Shown here in pieces: positions 1 to 8,597 of a stretch of DNA of 64,000 bases (the first letter of the stretch is position 1; each line of letters starts with the position of its first letter). Origin of the DNA: Mesoflavibacter sp. (lineage in GTDB: Bacteria > Pseudomonadota > Alphaproteobacteria > UBA8366 > Aestuariispiraceae). The notes under the pieces are model-generated. The model saw nothing but the letters and a program-made list of their open reading frames with translations, was not told where the DNA came from and did not search any database. A program made the position numbers and the translations under genes. The DNA lies in NCBI GenBank assembly GCA_017792345.1, contig CP051228.1:1922001-1986000 (forward strand), written 5' to 3'.

Positions 1-387
1 TTCGCGCGGCGTCGCCCAGTAATCCTTCTTCCCGTAATTGATCGGGTCCAGGATATAGGCGTATTGATTCAGGTACTTATTGACGTATTGCAGTTGGTCG
101 ACCGGCGGATGGCCCTTCAGCTTGTTCAGGAAAATCCGCCATTTCGCGATATGGCAGGGCTCGGTCGCGGTGATCTGGCAGGCGCTCAGCTCCGTGCCCT
201 TCTCACCGCCATAGCGATCCAGGACGCCGGTCCATTTCTCAAACTTGTCGAGCTTGGTCGAGCTGATTTCCTTGGTGCCGAACAGGTTCACGCCGGCCGC
301 ATGGGCATCCGGCGCCGATAGGACCGGGGCGACCAAAAGCGCCGCGACGGCCGCGGCCATCATCAGGAAAGGCTTCCTGCGCAGCAT
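1..387 (-). CDS. BTLCP-type transglutaminase-like cysteine protease, partial
   Basis: The window holds the N-terminal 129 codons; the 3' end lies beyond position 1. Residues 1-30 form a Sec signal peptide ending APDAHA, so the product is probably periplasmic. The mature start matches bacterial transglutaminase-like cysteine proteinases (BTLCP, the LapG family): a W after FEK, two Cys around residues 69-78, KW, QLQYVNKYLNQ and the DYWATPRE block that normally just precedes the catalytic Cys. The catalytic Cys, His and Asp are therefore outside the window. LapG relatives cut surface adhesins under c-di-GMP control. The gene is divergent from a membrane HD-GYP-like sensor, which suggests functional linkage (inference). 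Confidence 0.85.
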   Translation of the reverse strand, partial: MLRRKPFLMMAAAVAALLVAPVLSAPDAHAAGVNLFGTKEISSTKLDKFEKWTGVLDRYGGEKGTELSACQITATEPCHIAKWRIFLNKLKGHPPVDQLQYVNKYLNQYAYILDPINYGKKDYWATPRE

Positions 388-612
388 GTCTCTCCGCTCC
401 AATCCTTTGGACCCAACCCATGGCCAGCCCCGACGGCACACGTTCCCCCGCCGCTGGCGACGGTAACCATATTTGATAATCCCGGCGGCTGCCAAGCGTA
501 TGGATCGGAATTTGCGCGAATATGGATAAAACGTCGGGGTGTACGTTGATGCGGAATTTGGGCATTATCCGCGTCGATACACGTATCCTTTTGGGATCAG
601 GGGGGATTACCG

Positions 613-2766
613 GTGAGCAGCACGACGAGTGACGGCGGCGCGAAGGACAGCGACAAGGCCGCCAAACCCGCCATGAGCGCGCGGATGAAGATGATTCTGA
701 CCGGCGTCGGGGTGGCCATCTTCGTCGCCGTCGGCATCTTCCTGATGCTGCAATTCAAGGCGTCGGAACAGGCGCGTGAAATGCGCCAGTGGCAGAGCCG
801 CATGTCGATCGTCATCGACAGCCGCTACACCGATATCGAGCGCTGGCTGGGCGAACAGACCGCCGATCTGCGCGGCATTTCCGACAATGCGTCGGTCCAG
901 CTCTACCTGACCGTCTTCCACGAGGCCGGCGGCGGCGGCGAGGAGGCCCAGGCGGAACTGGGCTATCTCGGCAACCTCCTGGAGGTCGTCGCGGATCGCG
1001 CCGGGTTCCGCAAGGACGATACCGGCCCGCAGGTCGGCGCCAACATCGCCAAGGAAGGCACCCACGGCCTGGCGCTGATCGACCTGAACTACGAATACAT
1101 CGTCCGGACCGACAATTTCCCCCAGATCAAGGGGCCGATCCGGACCTTCCTGGACAATACGGAAAAGGGTGTCTCCGCCGTTTCCGACATTTTCCTGAAT
1201 GCCGACAACAAGCCGTCCATGGCCTTCCTGGTCCCGGTCTATGCCATTCAGGCGGATGAGAGCGCGGAATCGCAGCTGGGGTATGTCCTGGGGATCAAGG
1301 AAATCGAGGAGGAACTCTATCCCCTGCTGGAACAGCCGGGCGCGACGGAGGAAACCGCCGAGACCCTGATCGTCCGCCAGGCCAAGAACCAGATCGAGTA
1401 TCTGACGCCGCGCCGCGACGGCACGCCGCCGCTGAAAAAGCCGCTGGCGGTCGACACGCCAAACCTGGCCAGCGCCTGGGCGGTCCGCACGGTCGGCGGG
1501 TTCACCACCGCGACCGACTATGCCGGCAACGAGGTCCTGGCAATCTCCCGCGCCTTCCAGCAGGTTCCCTGGACCCTGGTCCACAAGGTCGACACGTCGG
1601 AAGCGCTGAAGGAATCGCGCGAGCGCATCCAGCTGCTGATGATCGTCTTCGGCGCCATCATCGTCCTGGTCCTGATCGGGATGCTGGCGCTTTGGTACTA
1701 CGGCACGTCGCAGCGCGCGACCGAGGCGGCGCATAAATTCGAGGAACTGGCCAACCGCTTCCAGGGGCAGCGCAATTTCATGCACCTGGTGACGGACAGC
1801 CAGCCCAACGCCATCGTCATCCTGGACGAGTCCGGCCATTACCGCTGGTTCAACAAAACGGCGCTGGACCTGTCGCGGATGGACCGTAAGGACATGTTCG
1901 ACAAGCATGCCTCGGCCATTCTGGGGCCGGTCGAGGGCAAGCGCATCGCCGCCTGGGTCAAGGAGGCCCTGGCCAAGAATGAACGCCTGACCGTCACCCA
2001 TACGATGGAACTGGGCGAGGACGGCCCGAAGGTCTATCGCTCCGACTTCCAGCCGCTGCCGGCCCGCGAAGACTTCCCGCCGGGCGTGCTGATGGTCAGC
2101 CAGGACATTACCGAAAGCGTCAAGGAGCGTGAAAAGCGTGAGGCCGTGATGCGTCAGTTGGTCGGCACCTTGGTTTCCGTCGTCGACCGGCGCGACCCGT
2201 TCTCGGCCAACCATTCGGTTCGGGTCGGCGAGGTCGCCCGTGCCGTGGCCAAGGAAATGGATATCGATCACACCCTGTCCGAAACCGCGGCCATCGCGGG
2301 CAGCCTGATGAATCTGGGCAAGATCACGGTGCCGGAAGAGGTTCTGACCAAGCAGGGCGGCCTGACCGACGAAGAGATCAAGATGATCCAGCAATCGGTC
2401 CTGACCAGCGCCGAACTGGTGTCGAATATCGATTTCGACGGTCCGGTTTACGACACGCTGCGCCAGTTGCAGGAAAACTTCGACGGCAGCGGCACGCCGG
2501 ACGGTTTGTCGGGTCAGAACATCGTCGTCACCGCGCGCATCTCCGCCGTCGCCAACGCCTTTGTCGGCATGGTCAGCGCCCGCGCCTGGCGTGCCGGCAT
2601 GAGCTTCGACAAGTCGCTGGATATCCTGTTGTCCGACGGCAATAAAAAGTTCGACAGGTCTGTTGTGGTGGCGCTGGCTAACTATCTAGATAACCGAGGG
2701 GGACGTGACGAGTGGAAGAGTTACGGCGACCCGCCGGCCGAGGATGGTAAAGCCCCCGCCGAGTGA
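613..2766 (+). CDS. Membrane sensor with PAS and degenerate HD-GYP domain
   Basis: The 717-residue protein starts at GTG behind a strong AGGGGGG site. A membrane helix (about 26-47) is followed by a cache-like periplasmic sensor region, a second helix (about 339-362), a PAS domain (about 385-505) and a C-terminal HD-GYP-type helical domain (about 515-690). HD-GYP enzymes hydrolyse c-di-GMP. Here the first ligand His (about 534) is kept, but the HD dyad is replaced by Met-Asn in front of LGKITVP (566-567). The HHE motif reads LQE (619-621) and GYP reads GTP (627-629). Catalysis is therefore unlikely; a ligand-sensing or signalling role is inferred. It is divergent from the LapG-like protease gene. 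Confidence 0.88.
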   Translation: MSSTTSDGGAKDSDKAAKPAMSARMKMILTGVGVAIFVAVGIFLMLQFKASEQAREMRQWQSRMSIVIDSRYTDIERWLGEQTADLRGISDNASVQLYLTVFHEAGGGGEEAQAELGYLGNLLEVVADRAGFRKDDTGPQVGANIAKEGTHGLALIDLNYEYIVRTDNFPQIKGPIRTFLDNTEKGVSAVSDIFLNADNKPSMAFLVPVYAIQADESAESQLGYVLGIKEIEEELYPLLEQPGATEETAETLIVRQAKNQIEYLTPRRDGTPPLKKPLAVDTPNLASAWAVRTVGGFTTATDYAGNEVLAISRAFQQVPWTLVHKVDTSEALKESRERIQLLMIVFGAIIVLVLIGMLALWYYGTSQRATEAAHKFEELANRFQGQRNFMHLVTDSQPNAIVILDESGHYRWFNKTALDLSRMDRKDMFDKHASAILGPVEGKRIAAWVKEALAKNERLTVTHTMELGEDGPKVYRSDFQPLPAREDFPPGVLMVSQDITESVKEREKREAVMRQLVGTLVSVVDRRDPFSANHSVRVGEVARAVAKEMDIDHTLSETAAIAGSLMNLGKITVPEEVLTKQGGLTDEEIKMIQQSVLTSAELVSNIDFDGPVYDTLRQLQENFDGSGTPDGLSGQNIVVTARISAVANAFVGMVSARAWRAGMSFDKSLDILLSDGNKKFDRSVVVALANYLDNRGGRDEWKSYGDPPAEDGKAPAE

Positions 2767-2821
2767 GACGCGCCGGAAGTGAGGCGATATCAGTACGGCA
2801 ACAGCCGCAACGGCCCCGCCC

Positions 2822-3586
2822 TTGAAACGATCCCGCGCGCCTGACGGCGTGCGGCTGATCGCTGTCGGCGACATTCACGGTCATCTGAACTATCTGGACG
2901 ATCTTCTGGACGCGCTGGCCAGGATGCCCGCCCCGGCGGCAAAGGATCTGCGCGACCGCTTCGTGTTCCTGGGCGATTATATCGACCGGGGCCCGGACTC
3001 TGCGGGTGTCATCGACCGGCTTATCGAATTGCGTGAGGCTGAAGAAGCCGGGTTCGGTGACGGGGCGGTCTTCCTGCGCGGCAATCACGAGGAGATGATG
3101 CTGCGCTTCCTGAAAGACGGGGATATGCGGCTGGGCGGTGCCTGGATCGCCAATGGCGGGGACGAGACTCTGCGCAGCTATGGCGTCACCCCGCCGGCGG
3201 ATCCCTTCGACCTTACCGATTTCAATCGCTGCCGCCGGGATCTGGACGCGGCCCTGCCGCCGGCGCATCTGCAATTCCTGGAGACCTTGTCGCTGATCCA
3301 TCGCCACGGCGATTTCATCTTCGTCCATGCCGGTTTGCGCCCGGGCGTCGCTGTCGCGGATCAGGACGCGAAGGACATGATGTGGATTCGCGACGCCTTC
3401 CTGGACAGCCAGCATGATTTCGGCGGGCTGGTCGTCCATGGCCATTCACCCACCCCCGATCCTGAACTGCAACCGAACCGGATCTGCGTCGATACCGGCG
3501 CGGGCAAGGGCGGGTATTTGACGGCGGGATTGTTCTGGGGTACCGAAAAGACCTTCCTTCACGCGGGCCCGCGCGCTCCCTACTGA
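2822..3586 (+). CDS. PPP-family metallophosphatase (serine/threonine phosphatase type)
   Basis: The 254-residue product has the complete PPP motif set in order: GDIHG (residues 16-20), GDYIDRG, RGNHEE, FVHAG and VHGHSP, followed by DTGAGKGG. These supply the ligands for the two-metal centre, so the enzyme should be active on phosphoproteins or small phosphoesters. No signal peptide is seen, so it is probably cytoplasmic. The only fitting start is TTG, since no in-frame ATG or GTG lies upstream. It sits between the HD-GYP-like sensor gene and hldE on the same strand. A related protein at 61174-61980 has lost most of these residues. Confidence 0.85.
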   Translation: MKRSRAPDGVRLIAVGDIHGHLNYLDDLLDALARMPAPAAKDLRDRFVFLGDYIDRGPDSAGVIDRLIELREAEEAGFGDGAVFLRGNHEEMMLRFLKDGDMRLGGAWIANGGDETLRSYGVTPPADPFDLTDFNRCRRDLDAALPPAHLQFLETLSLIHRHGDFIFVHAGLRPGVAVADQDAKDMMWIRDAFLDSQHDFGGLVVHGHSPTPDPELQPNRICVDTGAGKGGYLTAGLFWGTEKTFLHAGPRAPY

Positions 3587-3624
3587 GCCGCGCCGGCGCC
3601 CATGATCACAAGGGCATTCCGGAG

Positions 3625-5100
3625 ATGACCGAGACCGATCTGGCGGCGACCCTGGAGCGGCTGGGCGGGGCCAAGGTGCTCTGCGTCGGCGATCTGATGC
3701 TGGACCGGTTCGTCGAGGGCAAGGTCGAGCGGATCTCCCCCGAGGCCCCGATCCCCGTCCTGTCGGTGCAGCGCGAACGCCCGGCCCTGGGCGGTGCGGC
3801 CAATGTGGCGCGCAATGTCTCGGCCCTGGGCGCGCACTGCACTCTGGTCGGCGCGGTCGGCGCGGATTCCGCCGCGGGGGAACTGGCTGCGATGCTGTCC
3901 GACCTGCCGGGCGTGACCGACGGCTCCGTCACCGCGCCGGACCGGCCGACCGCCGTCAAGACGCGCTACATCGCCGGCCGCGCCCAATTGCTGCGTACCG
4001 ACCGGGAGAAGACCGGCCCCTTCCCGCCGGAAACCGCCGCCGCCCTTCGCGAGGCCGCCCTGGCCGCGCTGCCCGGCGCGGGCGCGCTGATCCTGTCGGA
4101 TTACGGCAAGGGCGTCCTGTCCGACACGCTGGTCGCCGATCTGATCGCGGCCGCAAACCAGGCAGGTTGCCCGGTCATCGTCGATCCGAAGGGCCGGGAC
4201 TTCTCACGCTATCGCGGCGCCGATCTGGTCACCCCGAACCGGGCCGAACTGTCCCTGGCCAGCGGCATGCCCGCCGAGGGTGACGACGCCGTCCTGGCCG
4301 CCTGCCGCCATCTGGCCGAGAGCTGCGGTCTGGCCGGCATTCTGGCCACCCGGTCGGAGGAAGGCATGACCCTCTATCGCCGCGCCGCCGACGGAACCGA
4401 CAGCGCCGTCCATCTTGGAGCCCGCGCGCGGGAGGTCTTCGATGTGGCGGGCGCCGGGGACACGGTCGTCGCCGCGCTGGCCGCAGGTCTTGCCGCAGGT
4501 CTCGACCCGCGCAACGCCGCCGCCCTGGCCAACCGGGCGGCGGGAATTGTGGTCGCCAAGACCGGCACCGCCGTCGCCTATCCCGGCGAGATCCTGAACG
4601 ACAGTCACGAGGAACGCCTGGAGGCCGGGGAATCCAAAGTCCTGACCCAGGCCGAGGCGGTCGACCGCGTCGCCGCCTGGCGCCGGTCCGGCAAGTCGGT
4701 CGGCTTCACCAATGGCTGTTTCGATCTGCTGCATCCGGGCCATGTCTCGCTGATCGCCCAGGCCCGCGCCGCTTGCGACCGGCTGGTCGTCGGCCTGAAC
4801 AGCGATGCGTCGGTCGGCCGACTGAAAGGCCCCGACCGCCCGGTCCAGCCGGAATCCGCCCGCGCCGCCGTTCTGGCCGCGCTGGGCCATGTCGATCTGG
4901 TGGTGATCTTCGGTGAGGATACGCCGCTGTCCCTGATCACCGCGCTGGAACCGGACGTGCTGATCAAGGGCGCGGATTACACCAAGGACAAGGTTGTCGG
5001 CGCCGATGTCGTGGAGCGGCTGGGCGGGAAAGTCGTCCTGGCCGATCTGGTCGACGGTCATTCGACCACCAGGACGATCGCCAAGCTGAACCGGGGCTGA
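3625..5100 (+). CDS. hldE: Bifunctional heptose 7-phosphate kinase / heptose 1-phosphate adenylyltransferase
   Basis: The 491-residue length fits the two-domain HldE (RfaE) enzyme of ADP-glycero-manno-heptose synthesis for the lipopolysaccharide core. The N-terminal half is a PfkB/ribokinase-type kinase with GGAANVARN and the DVAGAGD signature (273-279, catalytic Asp 279). The C-terminal half is a cytidylyltransferase-like domain with GCFDLLHPGH (HPGH at 370-373) and a late HSTT motif. Both activities therefore look intact. The gene shares a strand with the phosphatase gene 38 bp upstream. No other heptose genes are visible in the window. Confidence 0.97.
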   Translation: MTETDLAATLERLGGAKVLCVGDLMLDRFVEGKVERISPEAPIPVLSVQRERPALGGAANVARNVSALGAHCTLVGAVGADSAAGELAAMLSDLPGVTDGSVTAPDRPTAVKTRYIAGRAQLLRTDREKTGPFPPETAAALREAALAALPGAGALILSDYGKGVLSDTLVADLIAAANQAGCPVIVDPKGRDFSRYRGADLVTPNRAELSLASGMPAEGDDAVLAACRHLAESCGLAGILATRSEEGMTLYRRAADGTDSAVHLGARAREVFDVAGAGDTVVAALAAGLAAGLDPRNAAALANRAAGIVVAKTGTAVAYPGEILNDSHEERLEAGESKVLTQAEAVDRVAAWRRSGKSVGFTNGCFDLLHPGHVSLIAQARAACDRLVVGLNSDASVGRLKGPDRPVQPESARAAVLAALGHVDLVVIFGEDTPLSLITALEPDVLIKGADYTKDKVVGADVVERLGGKVVLADLVDGHSTTRTIAKLNRG

Positions 5101-5109
5101 GTGGGGGAC

Positions 5110-5171
5110 CCTCTTCCCCAGAAGGGGAGAGGCAAGGACCGGCACGGGCGCGCTCCTGCGAAAGCAGGAGC
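5110..5171. repeat. Two short palindromic extragenic hairpins
   Basis: Two perfect or near-perfect hairpins lie just after hldE, which converges with mmcB. The first (5110-5132) pairs CCTCT/AGAGG and CCCC/GGGG around AGAA, with one bulged T. The second (5152-5171) is an 8-bp stem GCTCCTGC/GCAGGAGC closed by GAAA. Neither is followed by a T-run, so they look more like REP-type extragenic palindromes than intrinsic terminators, although they could still act on the ends of both convergent messages. Confidence 0.55.
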
Positions 5172-5259
5172 CTTGCCGGGTCGCATCTGAAGAGGGGCCG
5201 CGCAGGTTCCCGCTTCCGGAGGAACGCGGGTGGCGTTAACGCGTCATTCGGCTTCCTCC

Positions 5260-5724
5260 TCACCCCTCCATCAGGCGTGAACAGCGTTCCGCCGCCAGTC
5301 GGGCGAAACGCAGGGTCAGGGCCTTGCGGCGGCTGGCATTCATGCTGCCTTCCGCCGCCGGACGTTCGATCGACGCGCCATAGGCGTCGGCCAGGATCAG
5401 ACCGACCTCACCGGGTAGGATATCGACGGGGAAATCGGTCGGGACGGCGAAGTAGAACCGGTCGCAGAAAGGCAGATACTCGCCCCATTTGGAATCGGCT
5501 GCGTAATCCTCCAGCGAGGATTTCACTTCCACGATCGTCGTCTGCCCCTTCTTGTCCAACGCCATCACATCGACGCGCCGCCCGGTTTTCAACGGCACCT
5601 CGGTCAGACAGGACAGGCCCATCTCGCGCAGCAGGCGCATCGTGCCCCGCGTGACCGCCTGGGTCGCGTCCGGGCGGGTGCCGAAGCCAGGCGGCGGCGT
5701 GATATCAGGCAGGGATTCCGGCAT
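5260..5724 (-). CDS. mmcB: MmcB family DNA repair protein
   Basis: The 154-residue product matches the alphaproteobacterial MmcB family (PF06319), small proteins with a PD-(D/E)XK-like nuclease core. The visible core is RRVDVMALD followed by TIVEVKSS, then the ADSKWGEYLPFCD block. MmcB was linked to mitomycin C damage repair in Caulobacter; the biochemical role is unsettled. The ATG at 5724 is preferred over an upstream in-frame start because GGAGAGGAG lies about 8 nt before it. It is transcribed towards hldE, with palindromic hairpins between them. Confidence 0.85.
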   Translation of the reverse strand: MPESLPDITPPPGFGTRPDATQAVTRGTMRLLREMGLSCLTEVPLKTGRRVDVMALDKKGQTTIVEVKSSLEDYAADSKWGEYLPFCDRFYFAVPTDFPVDILPGEVGLILADAYGASIERPAAEGSMNASRRKALTLRFARLAAERCSRLMEG

Positions 5725-5793
5725 GGCGCGCTCCTCTCCGGGGCACCATAGACCAGACGATAAAGAAAACAAACACGGAACTAAGGCGAATGT

Positions 5794-6360
5794 CTACTCG
5801 TAGGATTTCTGGGCGATCCGCCGGTAACTCAGCCCCTGGCATTCATAGACGTCGCGGCTGGGATAGATCGACTTGTAAGCGGTCGGTCCGGTCAGTCGCA
5901 CGGCATCCATCGGGATCGACGGGAACTCGGCGCGCAACACACGGATCAGCACAGGATCGCGGCCGGAGATGCGCGTCTTGTCGTTCAGACGGGAAGGGTT
6001 TTCCGCCGCGAAGACCTGAAGCCGGTCATGCAGATAGGGCGCCTTTTCGCACAGCGCATCGGCTGTGGTTCGGTTCGGCAGGTCGATGACCGCCACAAGG
6101 CCGTCATTGATCCGGCCGGCGACGTTCATCAGCGGCCCGGCGACCAGCCGGACCGGCTCGCCGTCATCGGGTTGGCGCTTGTCCTCGGTGTCGGAAATCT
6201 CCTGCACCGCGTCCAGCACCTCCTCGCCGAACAACGGCATCAGGATGATCGGAAGCGCGCCGAAAAAGGCGATGATTGTATAGAGGATGAGGCGGTCGAT
6301 ACCCATTGGGTGCACTGCTTTCGGCGTCACGCGTTGTTTCCAGTCGTCGCTTTTCGGCAA
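5794..6360 (-). CDS. Hypothetical single-pass membrane protein
   Basis: No family is recognised. The 188-residue reading has one hydrophobic helix (about residues 23-43) followed by a soluble region of about 140 residues with two Cys and the block PVRLVAGPLMNVAGRIN. The topology suggests a membrane-anchored extracytoplasmic domain. The start is uncertain: the long form uses TTG at 6360, while an ATG at 6306 directly before the helix would give 170 residues. It lies upstream of mmcB on the same strand, 69 bp away. The existence of the gene is supported by sustained coding character; its function is unknown. Confidence 0.6.
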   Translation of the reverse strand: MPKSDDWKQRVTPKAVHPMGIDRLILYTIIAFFGALPIILMPLFGEEVLDAVQEISDTEDKRQPDDGEPVRLVAGPLMNVAGRINDGLVAVIDLPNRTTADALCEKAPYLHDRLQVFAAENPSRLNDKTRISGRDPVLIRVLRAEFPSIPMDAVRLTGPTAYKSIYPSRDVYECQGLSYRRIAQKSYE

Positions 6361-6710
6361 CCCCGCTACCCCGTTTTCTCTCCGGGGCCGGAGGCTTTGC
6401 GTCCCGCCGTTACCGACGGTTTGCCTTGATCGAAAGGCGCGACACCCGCGTCTTCCTACCGATGGGATATAGATAGCCTATCCCGCAGCGCAACACAGTG
6501 ACGAGGATCACAGGTAGAATTTTTTGTGACGCCTTGGAACTGGTGGCGGCGGTACCGATACCCGCAGAATGGGGCCGGCGAAGCGCATATGCGATTTCAC
6601 CCACGGAAGTGGGACGCAGGCCGTCGAAAGTCGGGAGAAAATGGCGCACCCCAACGGACGAAGTCCGAACTTACTATGGTCCGGGAAGCCGTGTGCGAAT
6701 GAAGTGAGAA
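6361..6710. other. 350-bp intergenic stretch without convincing gene
   Basis: It holds a short inverted repeat (GGGATA/TATCCC around 6464-6484) and several short open frames of low quality on both strands. No ribosome-binding site, family motif or terminator supports a gene. It would contain the promoter of the 5794-6360 gene and the 3' flank of the tRNA. Confidence 0.4.
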
Positions 6711-6787
6711 TGGCGCGCCCCGGAGGATTCGAACCCCCAACCTCCTGATCCGTAGTCAGGTGCTCTATCCAGTTGAGCTAGGGGCGC
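6711..6787 (-). tRNA. tRNA-Arg (anticodon ACG)
   Basis: A complete 77-nt cloverleaf is visible on the minus strand. The acceptor stem GCGCCCC pairs with GGGGCGC, followed by discriminator G and an encoded CCA end. The D arm carries AGCTC/GAGC, the anticodon stem is CCTGA/TCAGG with loop CTACGGA, and the T arm holds GGTTCGAATCC. The anticodon is ACG, which after deamination to ICG reads CGU, CGC and CGA. No flanking integrase or duplicated 3' end suggests use as an attachment site. Confidence 0.97.
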
Positions 6788-7342
6788 GCAGTGCGGCCGA
6801 CCGGTGATCGGCGGCGCGGCGCGGTTGATAGGCCAAGCGGCGGGGAATGGCAAGGGGTGATTTGCAGGAAAATGACAAAGACGCTGATCCGTCCGGTTTC
6901 GCCCGGCCCGCCCCGGTGCTCTTGCGGCGCGTATCTGTCGGGTCGCGGGGGTGAGACCGAGACGCAACGGCCGGGAAAAATCGCGCTAGTCCAATGGGAT
7001 TCGGCCTATCCCCCACCCAGAATGCGGGTTGTCCCCGAACGCGGGGTCAAGTAGTATCCGCGCTAAGTTTGCCGGGTCCGGCCGGGCGGCGCCGTTTATC
7101 GGTCGCCGCCGTATGGATCGCGGATAGAGTGGGACGGCGGTTTTGGGCGCGGCGCAGGGCGTGGCGGACCGGATCGCGTGGGGGCAGAAACCGCGTTGGG
7201 CTGAACGGGCGTTCCAACCAGGAAACTTCCGGCAGGGAGTTCTCCGAAGGGGCGGTCCGGCGGCGCATGCGGCGGTCCGAGAAAGGGTCCGGAGATCACG
7301 GACCCGAAGGAAGACAGGGCGGTACAAGGCATGGTGCAGGGC
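6788..7342. other. 555-bp intergenic stretch, no gene seen
   Basis: This GC-rich region lies between the tRNA and the lipoprotein gene. Long open frames cross it on both strands, but they share no family motif, have no suitable start, and run out of frame into the lipoprotein gene, as expected of high-GC DNA. It probably carries the promoters of the tRNA and of the lipoprotein; no clear box can be assigned. Confidence 0.4.
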
Positions 7343-8479
7343 ATGACGACTTCTTTCCGGATGTTTGGGCTGATCGGCGCGACCTGTGTCATGCTGACCG
7401 GATGCGACTCGCTGTGGCCGTCCCTGGACGCCCAGGACCCGGCCGGCGGATCCACCGCGGCCTCGCAGCCGACCACCGCACCCGCCCCGGCTCCGGCGGC
7501 GCAGCAGGCGACGGCCCAGCCGACCGTCTCGGCGATCCCGGCCAGTACCCAGGCGGTCTATTCCGGCACCACGGCGGTCGGCGAGCGGATCGCCCAGATG
7601 GATCAGGACCTGCGGCAATTGACCGGCCAGGTCGGCGACCTGAAGGGCCGGTTGAGCGGCATCCGCGCCAACAGCTCCAGCAACGCCACGACCTATCATT
7701 CCAACAAGGCCGCGATCACCTCGCGCCTGCAGCTCGGCACCACGCCGGGCAACCCGATCCTGGTCGAACAGTGGAACCAGGCCCAGAATTCCCTGGCCCA
7801 AGTCGAACAGACCATCCCGTCCCTGTCCAAGCTGCACAGCGACGCGTCGGATCAGGCGGCCTTCGGGAAATTCCTGTTGAGCACGGTTCAGGCGACCTAT
7901 GGCCTGTCCGGCGCGGTCGACGAAGACCATGCCCGCCTACGCGTTCTGGAAGACGCCGTGCACCAGGGTCTGGTCGATCTGGACCGGATGCTGACCGACG
8001 TCACGCAGGAGATCAATCGCCACAATCTCTATGTCTCGGCCGAGCGCGGGAACATGACGACACTGGCGGAAGGCATCAAGAACGGTCAGCTGTATGGCGC
8101 CAATATCGCCACCCGGTCGTTCCAACTGACCGAGAACGCGGCGGCGCGTGTCGCGGCGTCCGGCCAGGGCATCGACCCGTCGGCAGAGCCGCTGGTCATC
8201 ATCAAGTTCGACCGCGAGAACGTCCCTTATCAGCAAGCTCTGTTCAACGCGGTGAACCAGGCCATGACCGCCAAGCCGAACGCAGTGTTCGATCTGGTCG
8301 CCGTCAGCCCCGACCGCGGCAATGCGGCGCAGGTCGCACTGAACGGCGCGGCCGCCCAGCGTAATGCGGAAGCCGTGCTGCGCACCCTGACCAGCATGGG
8401 CATTCAGCCCGGCCGGGTGAACCTGCTGTCGGATTCGCAGGGCGTCGCGCAGAACGAGGTTCACCTCTACGTCCGCTGA
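7343..8479 (+). CDS. Outer-membrane-type lipoprotein of unknown function
   Basis: The 378-residue product (ATG at 7343; a second ATG at 7331 adds four residues) begins with a lipoprotein signal ending in the lipobox LTGC, so Cys 21 should be lipidated. A low-complexity Ala/Thr/Pro/Gln linker (about 30-70) is followed by a helical, coiled-coil-prone region. The C-terminal domain of about 110 residues has the pattern of OmpA-like/MotB folds: a strand VIIKFDRENV, then a helix with RNAEAVLRTLTSMGI. Peptidoglycan contact is conceivable but inferred. The gene stands alone, followed by a DUF4864 gene on the same strand. Confidence 0.75.
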   Translation: MTTSFRMFGLIGATCVMLTGCDSLWPSLDAQDPAGGSTAASQPTTAPAPAPAAQQATAQPTVSAIPASTQAVYSGTTAVGERIAQMDQDLRQLTGQVGDLKGRLSGIRANSSSNATTYHSNKAAITSRLQLGTTPGNPILVEQWNQAQNSLAQVEQTIPSLSKLHSDASDQAAFGKFLLSTVQATYGLSGAVDEDHARLRVLEDAVHQGLVDLDRMLTDVTQEINRHNLYVSAERGNMTTLAEGIKNGQLYGANIATRSFQLTENAAARVAASGQGIDPSAEPLVIIKFDRENVPYQQALFNAVNQAMTAKPNAVFDLVAVSPDRGNAAQVALNGAAAQRNAEAVLRTLTSMGIQPGRVNLLSDSQGVAQNEVHLYVR

Positions 8480-8597
8480 GGCATCGGCCGAGACCGCATA
8501 TCCCGGCCGTCCCATCCGGATTTCCACCGTTTGTGATCCTACCGGCCTTCCGGCGCGTATCCCTTTGCAGGGGCCCAACCACGCCGGAGGCCGTATC

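Noticed and set aside
607-2394. 595-codon open frame on the minus strand
   Set aside because: It is antisense to the HD-GYP-like gene and has a repetitive Gln/Arg/Asp-rich composition typical of shadow frames.
6498-6707. 69-codon plus-strand frame before the tRNA
   Set aside because: It has a weak start, no ribosome-binding site and no recognisable sequence.
6711-6787. tRNA-Arg as integration site of a mobile island
   Set aside because: No integrase gene and no duplicated tRNA 3' end were seen on either side; the AT-richer island starts 14 kb away.
6994-8364. 456-codon open frame on the plus strand
   Set aside because: It is a frame-shifted shadow of the lipoprotein gene, Arg/Gly-rich and lacking a signal peptide or motif.
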